Positions 31,356-42,700 of a stretch of DNA of 64,000 nucleotides are shown here, piece after piece. Below the pieces are notes generated by a model, which was given only the letters and a program-made list of their open reading frames with translations, was not told where the DNA came from and did no database searches. Position numbers and translations under genes: made by a program. The stretch's first letter is position 1; the number at the start of each line of letters is the position of its first letter. The DNA is taken from assembly GCF_000208865.1 (NCBI RefSeq), contig NC_018396.1, positions 2,442,630-2,506,629 of the forward strand. The letters run 5' to 3'. This DNA comes from Neospora caninum Liverpool. Lineage: Eukaryota > Apicomplexa > Conoidasida > Eucoccidiorida > Sarcocystidae.

Positions 31356-34300
31356 TCACGGCTGCACACTAACCGCCCACCGTTCCGAATACTGCATTTC
31401 TTTCCTCACACGCTGCCACAAGAGTTCTGTCGTGGCTTCGCGCCTACCCGGCGAGCTCATGCGTGGCCAAAGAAATTGCGAGAAAGAATGTGCACCGCAA
31501 AAAGCCCGACAGCCTTGGTGACTGAGCCTCCGCGCAGAATTCGAGATCTGTTGCTGAGCTGAACCCGGAACGTGCTCTATCGTGTTTACTGAGTTAAATT
31601 CACTTTCGTCCTCTCCGCTTCCGTCCCCCCATTTATGCACTCTTTCTCGACTTCCATTTGCCGTGTGCCCTTGCCGGCAGCTTGGTCGTCTGTCTTCCCT
31701 GGTCCCTTCTTTCTCATGCTGTTCACCTACAGAGGACGGGCTCTCTGTGCCTGCCAGAGTCAATCTGCGAAGACAGTTAACTGTTTCGTCTTCAGTGCCG
31801 TTTTTCCTGGCCTGCAGCACTTGGCGCAGAGCAAGGACTGCAGCAAGCAACTCTTGCACTGTCAAATGATACTCTTCGATAGCGAGAAATCCTCCGTGCG
31901 CTGTCGTGCCTGCCTCACGTTCTGACTCCTGCCTTCCGTATTCACGCTCTTCTCTTCCGACTACATCTGGAGCTCCCGAGTGTCGAGTTGAACGAGACGC
32001 GCGAAGCATAAAGTCGAGTTGCGCCTTCGCCACTTCACTGGAGAGAGAAGGCACGGAGCCTGCATCCCCGACCAGCCAGGAAGGCAACCCGGTCAGCTTT
32101 CCCGTCTCGCCTCTAGGTGAACCGTCGCCGTTTTGCGTGCTGGCGGTCTTCGACATTGCGTCTCCTGCGAAGCGCAAACCGTGCAAACCGCAACTAAGCA
32201 AAAGCATAGCCAAATGCAAACACAACACGCTCCTCGCTTCTCTCGACACATGTGAAAGAAAAGGTGGACGATGGTTCCCGTTGTCTCTTCCACCCAAAGT
32301 GGCAAAACCTCCTTCTAGAAGAAGGAGCACCGCCTGCGTTTCCAGGCAATAGTATGACAGGCAGGAGGCGCTTCCCCTTCTCTCTGTAGAGACAGCCGCA
32401 GTGTAGGGCAACCGCAGAATGTGCGGGAGAGCTTGGCAGTGAAGGCCGCCGCCCTCTGCTCGCTGAAGAGTTAACAGCAGTGAGAGTCTCCGATACCCTG
32501 GTAGAGGGTGCGACTCGGGACTCCGCCTTTTTCGTCTGCCATAGTCGGAGGAAATGCCAACGGCCCGCTCAGGGTCTTTGTGCGTTCTCCCAGCGACTTA
32601 CCGTTTTCATGCTTTCTCAGTTCCACCTGGGCTCGGGTAATGAATGCCACATACCCTTCACGGTACAGAGCGCGAAGGAGTAGCGACACCCGGAGAGCCC
32701 CAAGAATGTCGAAGGTCCACCGCAAAACCGTGTTCTGCTTCCCTTCTGTCTCCGACTGGTTCGCTGCTGTCCCCGCTTCACTTCCCCTGGTTCGATCTGT
32801 TTCGATCCCCGCAGCTGTAGGCTCCTGATCCTCCCCCCTCTGGTGCCTTATCTCTCTTTCCCTCGCTGGTTGCGCCTCTTGTTCCGGCTGCTTCTTCCCG
32901 GTTCCCGCGAGCCTCATGCTTCCTTCGCCCCCGTCCCTTGGTTCCTCCTCGTCTCCCGGTCTTGCTTCTCTGTCCTTCCTGCGCTCCTCTCCATCGCCCC
33001 GCCTCTCTGCGTCTCTTCCTTCGTTTGACGGCAGCGCCTCTGTGGGGTCGCGATCGACGGCAGCCGAGCCAGGGCGCGGAGGCAACGAGTCCGTGACCGC
33101 ATGCCCTTCGATGCTTGTCGGTCGGTGAGAAAACACGTTTGGAAGGACTGGACCGCTGTCACTACGACGCTCGTCCTTTGCAGTTGTCCCATCTCCTGGC
33201 AGTCTGTGCGGAGAATGCATGCATTGCATTCTTATGTATCTCCGCAGTCTCGGGAGGAGCAGCGTGCGGGCGACATTGAGAAGGAAGAAGAAAAAGTCAA
33301 AGAACGTGACTCCACAATTTGCAGACAAAACCCTTTCTTCGCACATCACCAGCTCTGCGTACGAGCGCGTTGCTCGCCTCAGTGTCGTTTCGGGGCAATC
33401 GCCCCGCTGTCGAGTCTCTCCTTCCTTCTGACCTCCTGTCTCCCCTTCTCGCTCCTTCCTTAGAACCCCTCTTCGCCTCAGAGCCCTATGGGTGAGGACA
33501 CAGACGCACGAAGGACCGACGCCCGCCCAGTCCCCGTCTGTGGTGTCCTCTCGCCGCACGCAGTCTGGTGGTGTTGTCTCTTGCCTCGCTTTGGCAGTCT
33601 CACCCGACCGCTCGCGTGCTCCACCGCTTTTTTCGTGGGCGCTGAGGCCGACAGTTGGATCTTCTTTATTGTGAACCACACACGCTTCGTCTACTTCCCT
33701 GGAACTTGCAGACGGGCCCCTATCGCACAGAGATGGGGAACCGAGTTTGACTTTCTCATCGCGGGCTTCGCCCTTTCCGTTTTCGCGCTCCCAAACAGAA
33801 GGCAGAGACGCACCGCGTCCGCAGATCTCGCACACGGGGATCCGTTTGTGCGTCTCTCCGCCGGGCGGCTTTTCAGGGAGGGCTGAACCTAGTGCCGGAG
33901 ACGCAGAGGAACCAGAGCAGCAGCGCTGAGAACCAGAGGTCCCAGGAACAGACGAAGCAGCCGCAACCGCGAATGCACAAGACAGAGACTGCAAGGCCTG
34001 GCTGCCCTCTTGTGCCTGTTCAGGCAGGTCGTCCGGCTGGGACTCTTTCGAGTGAGGCGAGACAAGGCTCAGCAGTACAGGGCGGGCATCGGGAAAATCC
34101 TCCATGAGAAACGACCGTACGTCAGAGAGGTCCTCCTTCAGGGCATCGGCGACCTGAGAGAACGGAGGCATCAAGAGCACAAAAGAGCGAGAAGCGAGGA
34201 GAACGAATAAGGAAAGGATCGCTTACACATGGCACCTGCACAGGAAACGAACGGTGCAGAGAGCCGCCAGAGAGAGCGCGGGGAAGAAGCACGAGACCGG

Positions 34301-37300
34301 AGCTGAACCCCCAATCGAACACGGGGGGCGCTTTGAGGCCCGCCGTGTCTGCCAAAAGGAACACAGATCGTCTCGTGCACACACAGAGAGGAAGGCTTTA
34401 GTGGCCTTTCTCGGAAAGGAGAGAAAAGCGTTTTCCCCGCCTCGCACTCTCAGGCACCACACTCTGTAGGCCGCGGAAGTTGGTAGACTACGCCGCGTGT
34501 CGCTCCCTTCATAAAAGGCGCCGAGCAACGCGAGCAAGTGTCTACTCTCCCAGAGACACAGCCTGTTCTTGCGGGGGGGGGGGGGGGGGGGGGGGAACAA
34601 CGGTAGGGTGTGCGACTTATTTCGTCAAACTTCAGAGCGCTGCTTCCCCGCTGTCGCTTTCGCGAGACATCGTGGAGCGGGAGAATCTGTGGCACACGTG
34701 TCTGCAAAGCATCCGCTCACGTGGAGAATGTTGGCAGCGTTGCACCAGTTGTGATTGAGAGCTATGCAGTCCGTCACGTTGCACACGCGGTGGTGCACGT
34801 GCGAGGGGACGTAGATACACTCGCCGGGAAACTGCAGAAGGGCGTCGAGAGGACGGGGACACAAAGCCAGAGAAGGAGTCACCGCCGAAGGCGAAGGGGG
34901 AGAAGAGCACCCCTCGGGGGAAGGCAAAGACGAAGACGCGGGGGCAGAAGGCGAACAAATCGCCGGCGAAGGCCGCGACGGAGAGAGACGGCCACGCTCT
35001 CGGCCGCGCCGGTGGCTTCGCCCGCAGGTGCTGCACGGCTGCGACGCGGCTGGAGCCTCTCTGCGTTTCGCTGGTGCATGCGCTGCGCCCTTCTTCCGCG
35101 CTCCGCTCACGCCTTCTCGAGTCTTGTCTCTGCACATCGGGCAACCGCGAGAAGAGGAAAGACCCACAGGACAACAGGACGAGCCCGGGGCTGCCGGTGA
35201 AGACACAGACGACGCAGAGGAAGGTTCTGAAGACGGCGCCGACACCGCGGGAAGCTGCAGACGCCCGGCTGCACGCCGCTTCGTGCGCTCAAACACCCAG
35301 CGCTTGATCCCGCAAACGTTGGCCGACCAGCTGCTAGTTCCGAGCACGTCGCTGTGCCACGGCGTGCGCGTTCCCCGCGGGCCGAGGTAGGCGAAGCGGT
35401 AGTCCTCCCCGGACCGAATCGGGCACTTGAGAAACCAGTCGTCTTGGAAGAACGTGGGGACATGGTAGAATTGCGAGGCGAAGTAGAGGTGAGACTCTTC
35501 GCCTTCGGTGTGACGTTCTGGCGACCAGGACTCCCTGCGCAGTTCGCTTGGCCTCCCTTCCTCGCCTCCATATGCGTTCACTTCGTCCACGGAGTTTCGA
35601 GACTCTCGCCAGGGTCCCCTTCGAGCCGCCGGCTCCTGGAGCCTAAGCTGCAGCTCTTCAGACGATTCCGTTCGTTTCCTCTCCGAGCCCCGACCCGCTC
35701 CACTGGACGTGCCCCACAGCGGCACGCCAGTTTCCTGGTATTGGTCGGCCTCGCTGCTCGGCTTCTCGTCTTCGGCTCTCTCCTGGGCCTTTCGCTCCTC
35801 CACGACAAAGTGCCAGTCTGCGAGGTACCACGGCGACACGGAACGCGACAGCTCCGCAGCGATTTGCTTCTCCTCTGGAGAGAGCGATGCCCCCAGACTC
35901 GTGGAAAAAGAACATGGACGTCTTTCTTTGCGGACGAAAGGAGACAGAGCGGGTGTGCAATCGGATATGTCCGCTTGGTCTCTCTCGGACTTCACACGGC
36001 TGACAGGCAAGTCCCACTGCCGAGGGATCCTTCCGGTCTGCGCTTTTTCGCTGGCCTCTTGACCGGCTTCCTCTGCCTTCTCCATCTCATGTTCCTTCTC
36101 CCGCTTCGTCACCCAGTAGTGAAGGAAAACATCAAACGGCACTGTGCGCCGGGTCCCCGACGACGTCACTGCGCCTCGAGTTCCCTCGTAATCTTGCGCG
36201 ACTTGCGTGGGATCTTTGTCTCGCTCCCCACTCTGTGCGTGAGGACGATCGCTGTGTGAGCAGCTGCATGCGCCGTTCGTCGTGCAGGCCCAAGACACGA
36301 TCGGCACCTGAACTGACGTAGGCCTTGCCAGTTCCTCCGCACGCGTCTCTTCTCGCTCGCCTCCCCGTTCTTCTCTATGTCTCGTCTCTTGCCTCCTTTT
36401 CTCTGCTGCTCCTTCCTCTCCCTCCAGGTGTTCCCCCCCTGCGGGGTGCCTACCTTGCTCTGCTCCCTCTCGTGCTTTTTCCTCACCTTTTGCTTCTCGC
36501 TTTCCAGTCAGTTTCGTGTCCCTCTCAGCACTCCTCGCGTCTCGTCCTTCTCCTTCTCCCCGTTTGACCTGTGCGTCGCTGCGCGCCTGCCGTGTCCAGC
36601 GCTGGGCGCCTACGCGCCCAGAGAACGCGTTTTGCAGCCGCACCAGGTCAGGCTGCCCGAACCACGCGGCCTCCGAGGGAGGCAGAAAGAAGGACGAACA
36701 ACTGCAACACGTGCATGCGGGAGACACATCCTCTGAGGATACCCTCGAGGTGCCCTCGTGGGGTTGTGGGAGAGACATACGATGGAGATCTGCAACAAGG
36801 CTCGCGTCTCCTGCCGACCCTGGCGCAGCCGGAAGTAGGGAGGCGGAACCCACACCAGTCGCAGGGAGTTTGATGACGCTGCGCGGTCTTCCTTCCCTTC
36901 TCGCTCGGCTCCTCACGAGGGCGGATCGAAGAAGGGCGTCTTGCAGGCGCGAACAGGAATGAGCGGAATAAGACGCAGCAGTCCAGCCATCACGAGAAAA
37001 AGATGAAGAGGTAGACGAGGGAGAGGAAGAAGAGGTAGAGAAACGAGGAAAAGAAGAGGAAAGAGGGTGTGCCGTTGCGAGGGTGGCAGAGGCTGGGGCA
37101 TGCGAGCAGGTGTTCTGTCGCTGCCGACTGGTTTCGTTCAAGGCGTCCTCGGAGCTGTTCACCCATTGCTTGAAGGCAGGCCAAGATGTAGACACACCAC
37201 GAATCACCACAGGCCTTCGGGCACACAAGTATTTTTCAAGGAAAGTCTCATACGAGAGATCCTTGTGGTCCCAAACATCGACGAAGTCCAGCAGGTCGTC

Positions 37301-37393
37301 TTCGTCCTCCTCTGCTTCGGAGTCCCCTTCCATCGCTTGCTCTTTCTCCACCTTCTCTCCACTCCCTTCCGCCTCTTCGCCATCTCTCTTCAT
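31356..37393 (-). CDS. JMJD4: JMJD4-like JmjC-domain hydroxylase with very large insertions
   Basis: Predicted Fe(II)/2-oxoglutarate oxygenase; human JMJD4 hydroxylates the translation terminator eRF1. Minus-strand exons 37393-34721, 34153-32602 and 32383-31356 are in phase (0, then 1) and give 1750 residues. The first exon holds the N-terminal FLEKYLCARRPVVIRG segment (about 50-70), a DWHF motif, the TPWHSDV motif with iron ligands His680 and Asp682 followed by SWSANVCG, and the distal histidine in VPSHVHHR (867/868), ending in NHNW. Exon 2 holds the helical part after the JmjC core (SANCGVTFFDF matches the equivalent human segment) separated by acidic, Arg-rich filler. Exon 3 adds an unrecognised tail with a leucine-rich helix. 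The ATG at 37393 is the first in its frame. The human protein is under 500 residues, so most of the length is insertion. The stop at 31356 is less certain than the catalytic exon. Confidence 0.85.
34573..34595. repeat. Run of 23 consecutive G
   Basis: An unbroken G run on the plus strand, so a C run in the JMJD4-like transcript. It lies inside that gene's first intron (34154-34720), near the middle. Such runs are often length-variable and hard to sequence, so the exact count may be unreliable. Confidence 0.9.
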
Positions 37394-38636
37394 TCCCCTT
37401 TCAAAGACAGAGTCAATTTTTCCTTCCAACCTGCAAGCGGCGCTGCGGTGCCGTACGTGTGCGACGCACGCCCGAGTGACTCTGGACTCTCGGCCGGAAA
37501 ATCCCTTTTTAACAGAAGGAAAATCAGCTCCAGGGGACTCCCCACAGGAGGAAGGATTCAAAAATGGTGAGGACAAGGTATCAAAAGGAGAAAATGAAAC
37601 TCAAAGAGAAGACCAGCCGCGGAGTGTCTCCGGAAAACGTTTTGCATGCAACAAAATTGCGTTCGCCATTGCATGCCCCCTTCAAAAGCAGGAATAAGGT
37701 AAACCAACACACCAGACTTTAAAGCTATGCGTTGAAGGACAATGCAAAGTGCTTGAACGGATTTCATGGGAAAACTATAGATTCGCCCCGTAGACGAACA
37801 TCTAGCTGCTAACATTCACTCAGTCCCGAGACAAGTGTTCTACCGCGTAGGAACTGGTTGGCCGGCCTTCCAGCGGTGCTAATGCCTTGTTACAGAAAGC
37901 CGGAAAGTGCTGAATCCTTGAAATCCCGGGGAGCAGCTCAAAGGTAACGGAAATGCGGCCTTCCAGGAGAAACCCTTCATTGAAAACCCGCTAACTGCGG
38001 ACGAAACCCTACCACTCTGGAGCTCAAAACAAGTCTACCTGAAAAGACTCGGCCTCATCCCCCAGCTAGTGCTTTTATCTGGATTTTTCATGTGCATGGT
38101 AGGTAAGACAGATAAACTGGATGGCAGCATCTCCGTGACGCCAGAGTGGATGAAGAAACAAGTGCGTTTGCGGTATCAGGGTGCCCTGAGTTTCAACACT
38201 AGTGGATGAACCTTTCCGACTCGCCGTTACCAGAAAAAACCCTATATGCGCGAAGGCGGTGGTCATGCGCTGCGCAGAAGAGATATTCGGCTCTCTGAGA
38301 GTGAAAAAGGTGGCCGGCGTCTAGACAGCGAAAGAAACGACCCTTCATCTTTGCATCTCGTTTCCTGTCACAGCGAGGATCGAAGCTCCAGAGCTACGTT
38401 TCTGCCGGGAGAACCGGGACCGACAAAAAAGCAGACTCTTTGAGCTCTACTGAAGGTTACTCCTGGCGTCTCGTTAGAGTGTGTGTGACCGCTGACGCAC
38501 AGAACGCTCCCATGGTCTGTAGTAAGTTAACATTGAAACGTATCCAGTGTAAAGTTTGAACTTAACGCAGCTTAAATTGCTATGTTGCTACGTTAATCAA
38601 ATAAGTTTCAGCGTTATTGACATTTCATTGACATGC

Positions 38637-38663
38637 TGACGACATAAATACTAACAAACCGGC
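38637..38663 (-). other. Possible nuclear fragment of mitochondrial cob (NUMT)
   Basis: Read on the minus strand, this short stretch encodes AGLLVFMSS, nearly identical to a conserved segment (GGLLVFMSS) late in apicomplexan cytochrome b, and sits at the edge of an AT-rich patch (about 38511-38663) unlike its surroundings. Coccidian nuclear genomes are known to carry many short mitochondrial insertions. The match is short and from memory, so it could be chance. It is not a functional gene. Confidence 0.35.
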
Positions 38664-39566
38664 GGCTTTGGAAGAAACGCGCACCAGTGCATGCGATAGA
38701 GTGGTACATTGCCTGCCCCATATACCACGCGTTGTACCCCAGGGATACAGACATGTTTCAAGTGGAATGAAGAGACCAAGCCGGGTCAAAGCGTGCGGCG
38801 AGGCTGGGACTTCCGTCGACGCTTCTGCCGGGCGGTGGATGCACCGGAGTGCACCAGCAGAAAACGGAGTGTTTCGCGACAAAAAGCGAGAGTGCCGTTT
38901 GACACTGTTCTAACGCGCATTCAACGTATTGGCGTCTCATACGGGTTCAAACGTTTTGACAAAACTGTGCCACTGTCTTTGTTTTTACCTAGATTTATAC
39001 GTAGTTACAGATACACTGGTATGTGCATGTGTACATATGCGCGGCCAATGTCCGAAAGAAACGACGGCAAAACAATCGCTGTTTGCGGAAACGATGGGTC
39101 AGAGAGCGAAGCCCCGAAAAGGAGCGAGAGACAGGACTGCAAGGGCGGCGGGACAAAAAAAGGTGCAAAAACGATGCAGTGAGAGGGCATCAGACTGAAG
39201 AAGGAAAGTGACGTGCAGACAAGAGAAGGGAGTCAAAAAAAGGCAGGCGTTGCCCGTGAGAAAACCTACGACAGCGAGGCCTGCCACATTCTCATGCTTC
39301 ACGAGTGGCACCAAAAAGCAAACAGAAGAACGGCTCACCATTCACTTTCAAGAAAATCCCACCTCAGACAAAAAAGTGAAGGCGGTGGTGACAGAGAAGA
39401 ACGGGAAGGGAAATCGTTCGTTCAGGTGGCTCGGGGCGAATTAAACATATGTGACTCAGAAACACAAACACCCAATTTGACAAGAAGACAGAGAGACAAT
39501 GTAAACACCGGGTTTCAAACGAACACGACCCTCTTTTGTTGCGTCAACGGAACTCAAAAAACGTGG

Positions 39567-39591
39567 TGCATGCGCTGCATGCGCTGCATGC
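39567..39591. promoter_or_regulatory. Three tandem TGCATGC elements, 9-base spacing
   Basis: TGCATGC occurs at 39567-39573, 39576-39582 and 39585-39591, each separated by GC. The cluster lies about 150 bases beyond the PIG-O stop codon, probably in its 3' UTR, and about 2.2 kb upstream of the JMJD4-like gene. The motif is a known coccidian promoter element; function at this place is not shown. Confidence 0.5.
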
Positions 39592-39745
39592 GCAGGAGGA
39601 GCCCCTGTCGGAGGTGCATGAACCCACGAAAGGTGCGTCTGCTCTCAGTCCCCGAGACTCTCGCTGGAGCATCCGAGCACTGCAGAAGCATTTCGGACCG
39701 GCAAACAGTCTTCCTTTCTTCCACTCGCGAGTCGGCTTCGCCCCG

Positions 39746-42700
39746 TCAGTTTCCCTGGCTTTGGCACTTTCGAACGACGGCACCAACGAAGAGAAAGCAT
39801 AGAGATACTAAGATGTGCACAGTGAAGACTCCCTGGGCATCGTAGAGGAATTTCGGAGCGAAGACGAACCCGACCTGTGTGCAGGTGGAACACGTGACAC
39901 GTCCAGTGAAAAGTGGGAAAGGGTTCCAAAGCAACAAAGTCCTGATCGATGCTCCCTGCCGCTCGGCGTCTTTTCTTTGTCGCCTTCCTTTAAAACGTGA
40001 ATACAGCCCTATCTGTACTAAGCGCCGGTGTCATATCTAACTGCCATGGCATCTACGAATCTCCCTGTACTGGACCACCTGCCTGTCTGTAGCAACGCAC
40101 TGATGTAGAGACACAGGCAATTCGGTAGGCCCCGCGTCTCGGATCGGCCGCAAGCGCATGCATGACCCATAGGTGTGTCTCTCTCCACACACAAAGTCGA
40201 CACAGTGAAAACGTCCAGAGCTCCGGAGGCTTCCAGGGCCGAATGGAGCCGCCACGCGGCGGTACCGGAAGTGGTCACCGAATATAAGCCGAATAGCGCC
40301 GCTTAGGGTGACACTGCGGTTCGAAGAGAGTATGGCTAAAGGAGCGGCACGGCCGTTTCCCAAGTGGCCCTCGTCTGACCCATTTCGCCCTTCTCGAGAA
40401 CCGCCAGGGGACGCCCCACGTACAGAGAGCGAGGAGCCCGAATTGGTTCGATAGTGTCACTTTGAAATAATGAAGAGACGCGCTTAGAAACGCAGACAGC
40501 AACTGCGAACGGCTGCAGTCTTCGCGTGCGTCGCAGCGAAGTCGGGCGTTCCCCGTGTGAACAAACGCGAAGATGGGCGGGAGGCGTATCCAGGCCGCAG
40601 GCGACGCCGGGGCATTGCACTTACCATCAAATGCCGCCGAAGATTGTAGAGTGCTATCATCGAACCGGTGTGGCGGATGGCTGCAAATAAAATAATGCTG
40701 AGGCAGAATACACAAAACACCGGGAAAAAGACATGGACCAAGCACCGCCAACAAGCGGCTATTCACCAACGCAGAAAATGTCGGCGGATAGAAGACGAAA
40801 ACAGATAGCCCTACCACCTTCACGTCGCCTCTGTCGAGGGATGTAAATGCACAATGCACAGGCGGCATCAGTAATAATGCTCCACGCAGCATCAATGCAT
40901 ATCGCTATAAGCGCATAGCCACAAACATGTATGTATGTATGTATATATATATATATATATATATACGTTCCGACATGAGAGGATTTATGCTTGTAGAAGT
41001 GCGGATGCGGAAACTCGTGAGGCAAGCGGCCTTCCACGCAGGTGAGTGTCCAAGTCCAGCGATCTACAGCCACGAAAACGCAGCGGTGGGGAGCCGAGCG
41101 CAGGGATCTCTGTTTCCCCGAAAGGAGGGAAAGCGCCTCTATGCTTGGGTGACTCTCCGAAAGAGCCTGCGGCAATTGCCGACGCAGACAGGGACGGCTG
41201 ACCCGACAGAGACGCGCGACACGACGCGGAGAAAATCTTGTAACTCGCGTTCTTGACACCCTTCTTCCATTTCGTCGGCCCCATGTGGAAGTTGACACAA
41301 AACCGCCTCGCCTTGGCTGTCGTCTTGGTCTTCACGTGTCCCCGGGAGAAGCCGAGAGTGAACATCGGCTGGAGGCTCCGCAGGGTCGCCACCTGCGTGC
41401 CCAGCGATGGCCGCGGGCGCCCGGAGAGCGAGAAGAAGCGACAAGACAAGGGGAAGAAGCAGAAAGGGGAAGAAGACGTGAAAGAAGGTGAGAACTAGCG
41501 AGAAGACTGAATGGAACGAACTGAGCCCAACAAACGCGGCTTCCACGGGAATTTCCTTGAAGGTCATCCGGTGGCCTGTGACGGCAAAAACGTGGAAGGC
41601 AAGGAGGACGATGGCGGCAGACAGAAGCCCGTCAGGCACCACGAAGACCGAGGAAGAAACGGACGGCGGGGGATCCGAAAGCGAAGCCGCCTCAGGAAGA
41701 GACAGGTGCGATACTTCCGCCGAGTCATGAGGCAGAGACGCAGGTCGGAACTCCGCGACGAAAAGGTCGAGAAGGAGAGCCGTTTCCGCGAGAGCGAGGA
41801 AGAGCGGGAACATCTTCGCGTTTCCCAGAAGTACCATGAAGGAGGGAAGGAGGCCACACACTAGGGTGTACATACACCTCACGACGATGGCTACAGCTCG
41901 CTGGGTGCCTGCGCACGGCTGCCTGGCGTCCTTCCCGAGACCACGTCTCGGTTCCCGCCTTTCCGGTTTCGCCGCAGAGTTTCCGTCGCTGTTTGTGGAA
42001 GCCTCGGGCGCGGCGGCCCCCGATCGGCTCCAGAACGGAAGTGCAAAGACGGAGGAGGTTGCGAGCGCGTACCCGGTGGTCAGCACAGACAGCAAAAAGA
42101 TGAGGCGAGGCAGAAGCAACACCAGCTGGTGGGCGAGAGCCTGGAGGGGCTGAAGCGTGGATGCAGGGACGTGGCGTTCGAGGAGACGGATATTGCCCTT
42201 GGAGGTGAAGAGTAACTGTCCCAGTCTCACGAGACGCGTCCACGAGTCGGCGAGTCTGAGTGCATCTTCCTCGCAGCCGAGAGCGATCTGTGAAATCCAA
42301 GTGAGACTGGTGAGAGTCCACGCGAGCAGGCACCGACAGAGAGAGAAGAAGAAGAAGGAAGGAACCGCGAAGACTGGCGACAGAACCGAGGAGAGCAGAG
42401 GAGAAGACAGAAAGAACGGCAGTTCCGAGAAGTAGTAGCTGCCGAAGGCGAGGGCAGGGCTGGGGACAGAGACGGTCGCTGGCGAAGGCAGAGCCGAAAA
42501 CGAAGAGCTAGCCAGCACTTGCGAGACGACGTACAGAGAGAGCGCGAGGAATTGAACCTTCATACTCCACTGAACGACGGACGATCTCGAGGACAGCTTG
42601 CTGGCGCCCGTCGCAGCCGCGACCCGACCACGAAACGAGGTTGGAGAAGACACACACCGACGAGAAGACGAGGAAGAGGAAGGACTGGATTCGAGGAGCG

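Larger units (their letters stand above)
37394..39745. promoter_or_regulatory. Flank between PIG-O 3' end and JMJD4-like 5' end
   Basis: Both neighbours are on the minus strand, so this holds the PIG-O 3' UTR (right) and the JMJD4-like promoter (left). Two TGCATGC elements at 37643-37649 and 37670-37676 lie about 250-280 bases upstream of the JMJD4-like ATG. Another is at 38688-38694, and a tandem triplet is at 39567-39591. An AT-rich patch around 38.5-38.66 kb contains the mitochondrial-like fragment listed separately. No gene is supported. Confidence 0.5.
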
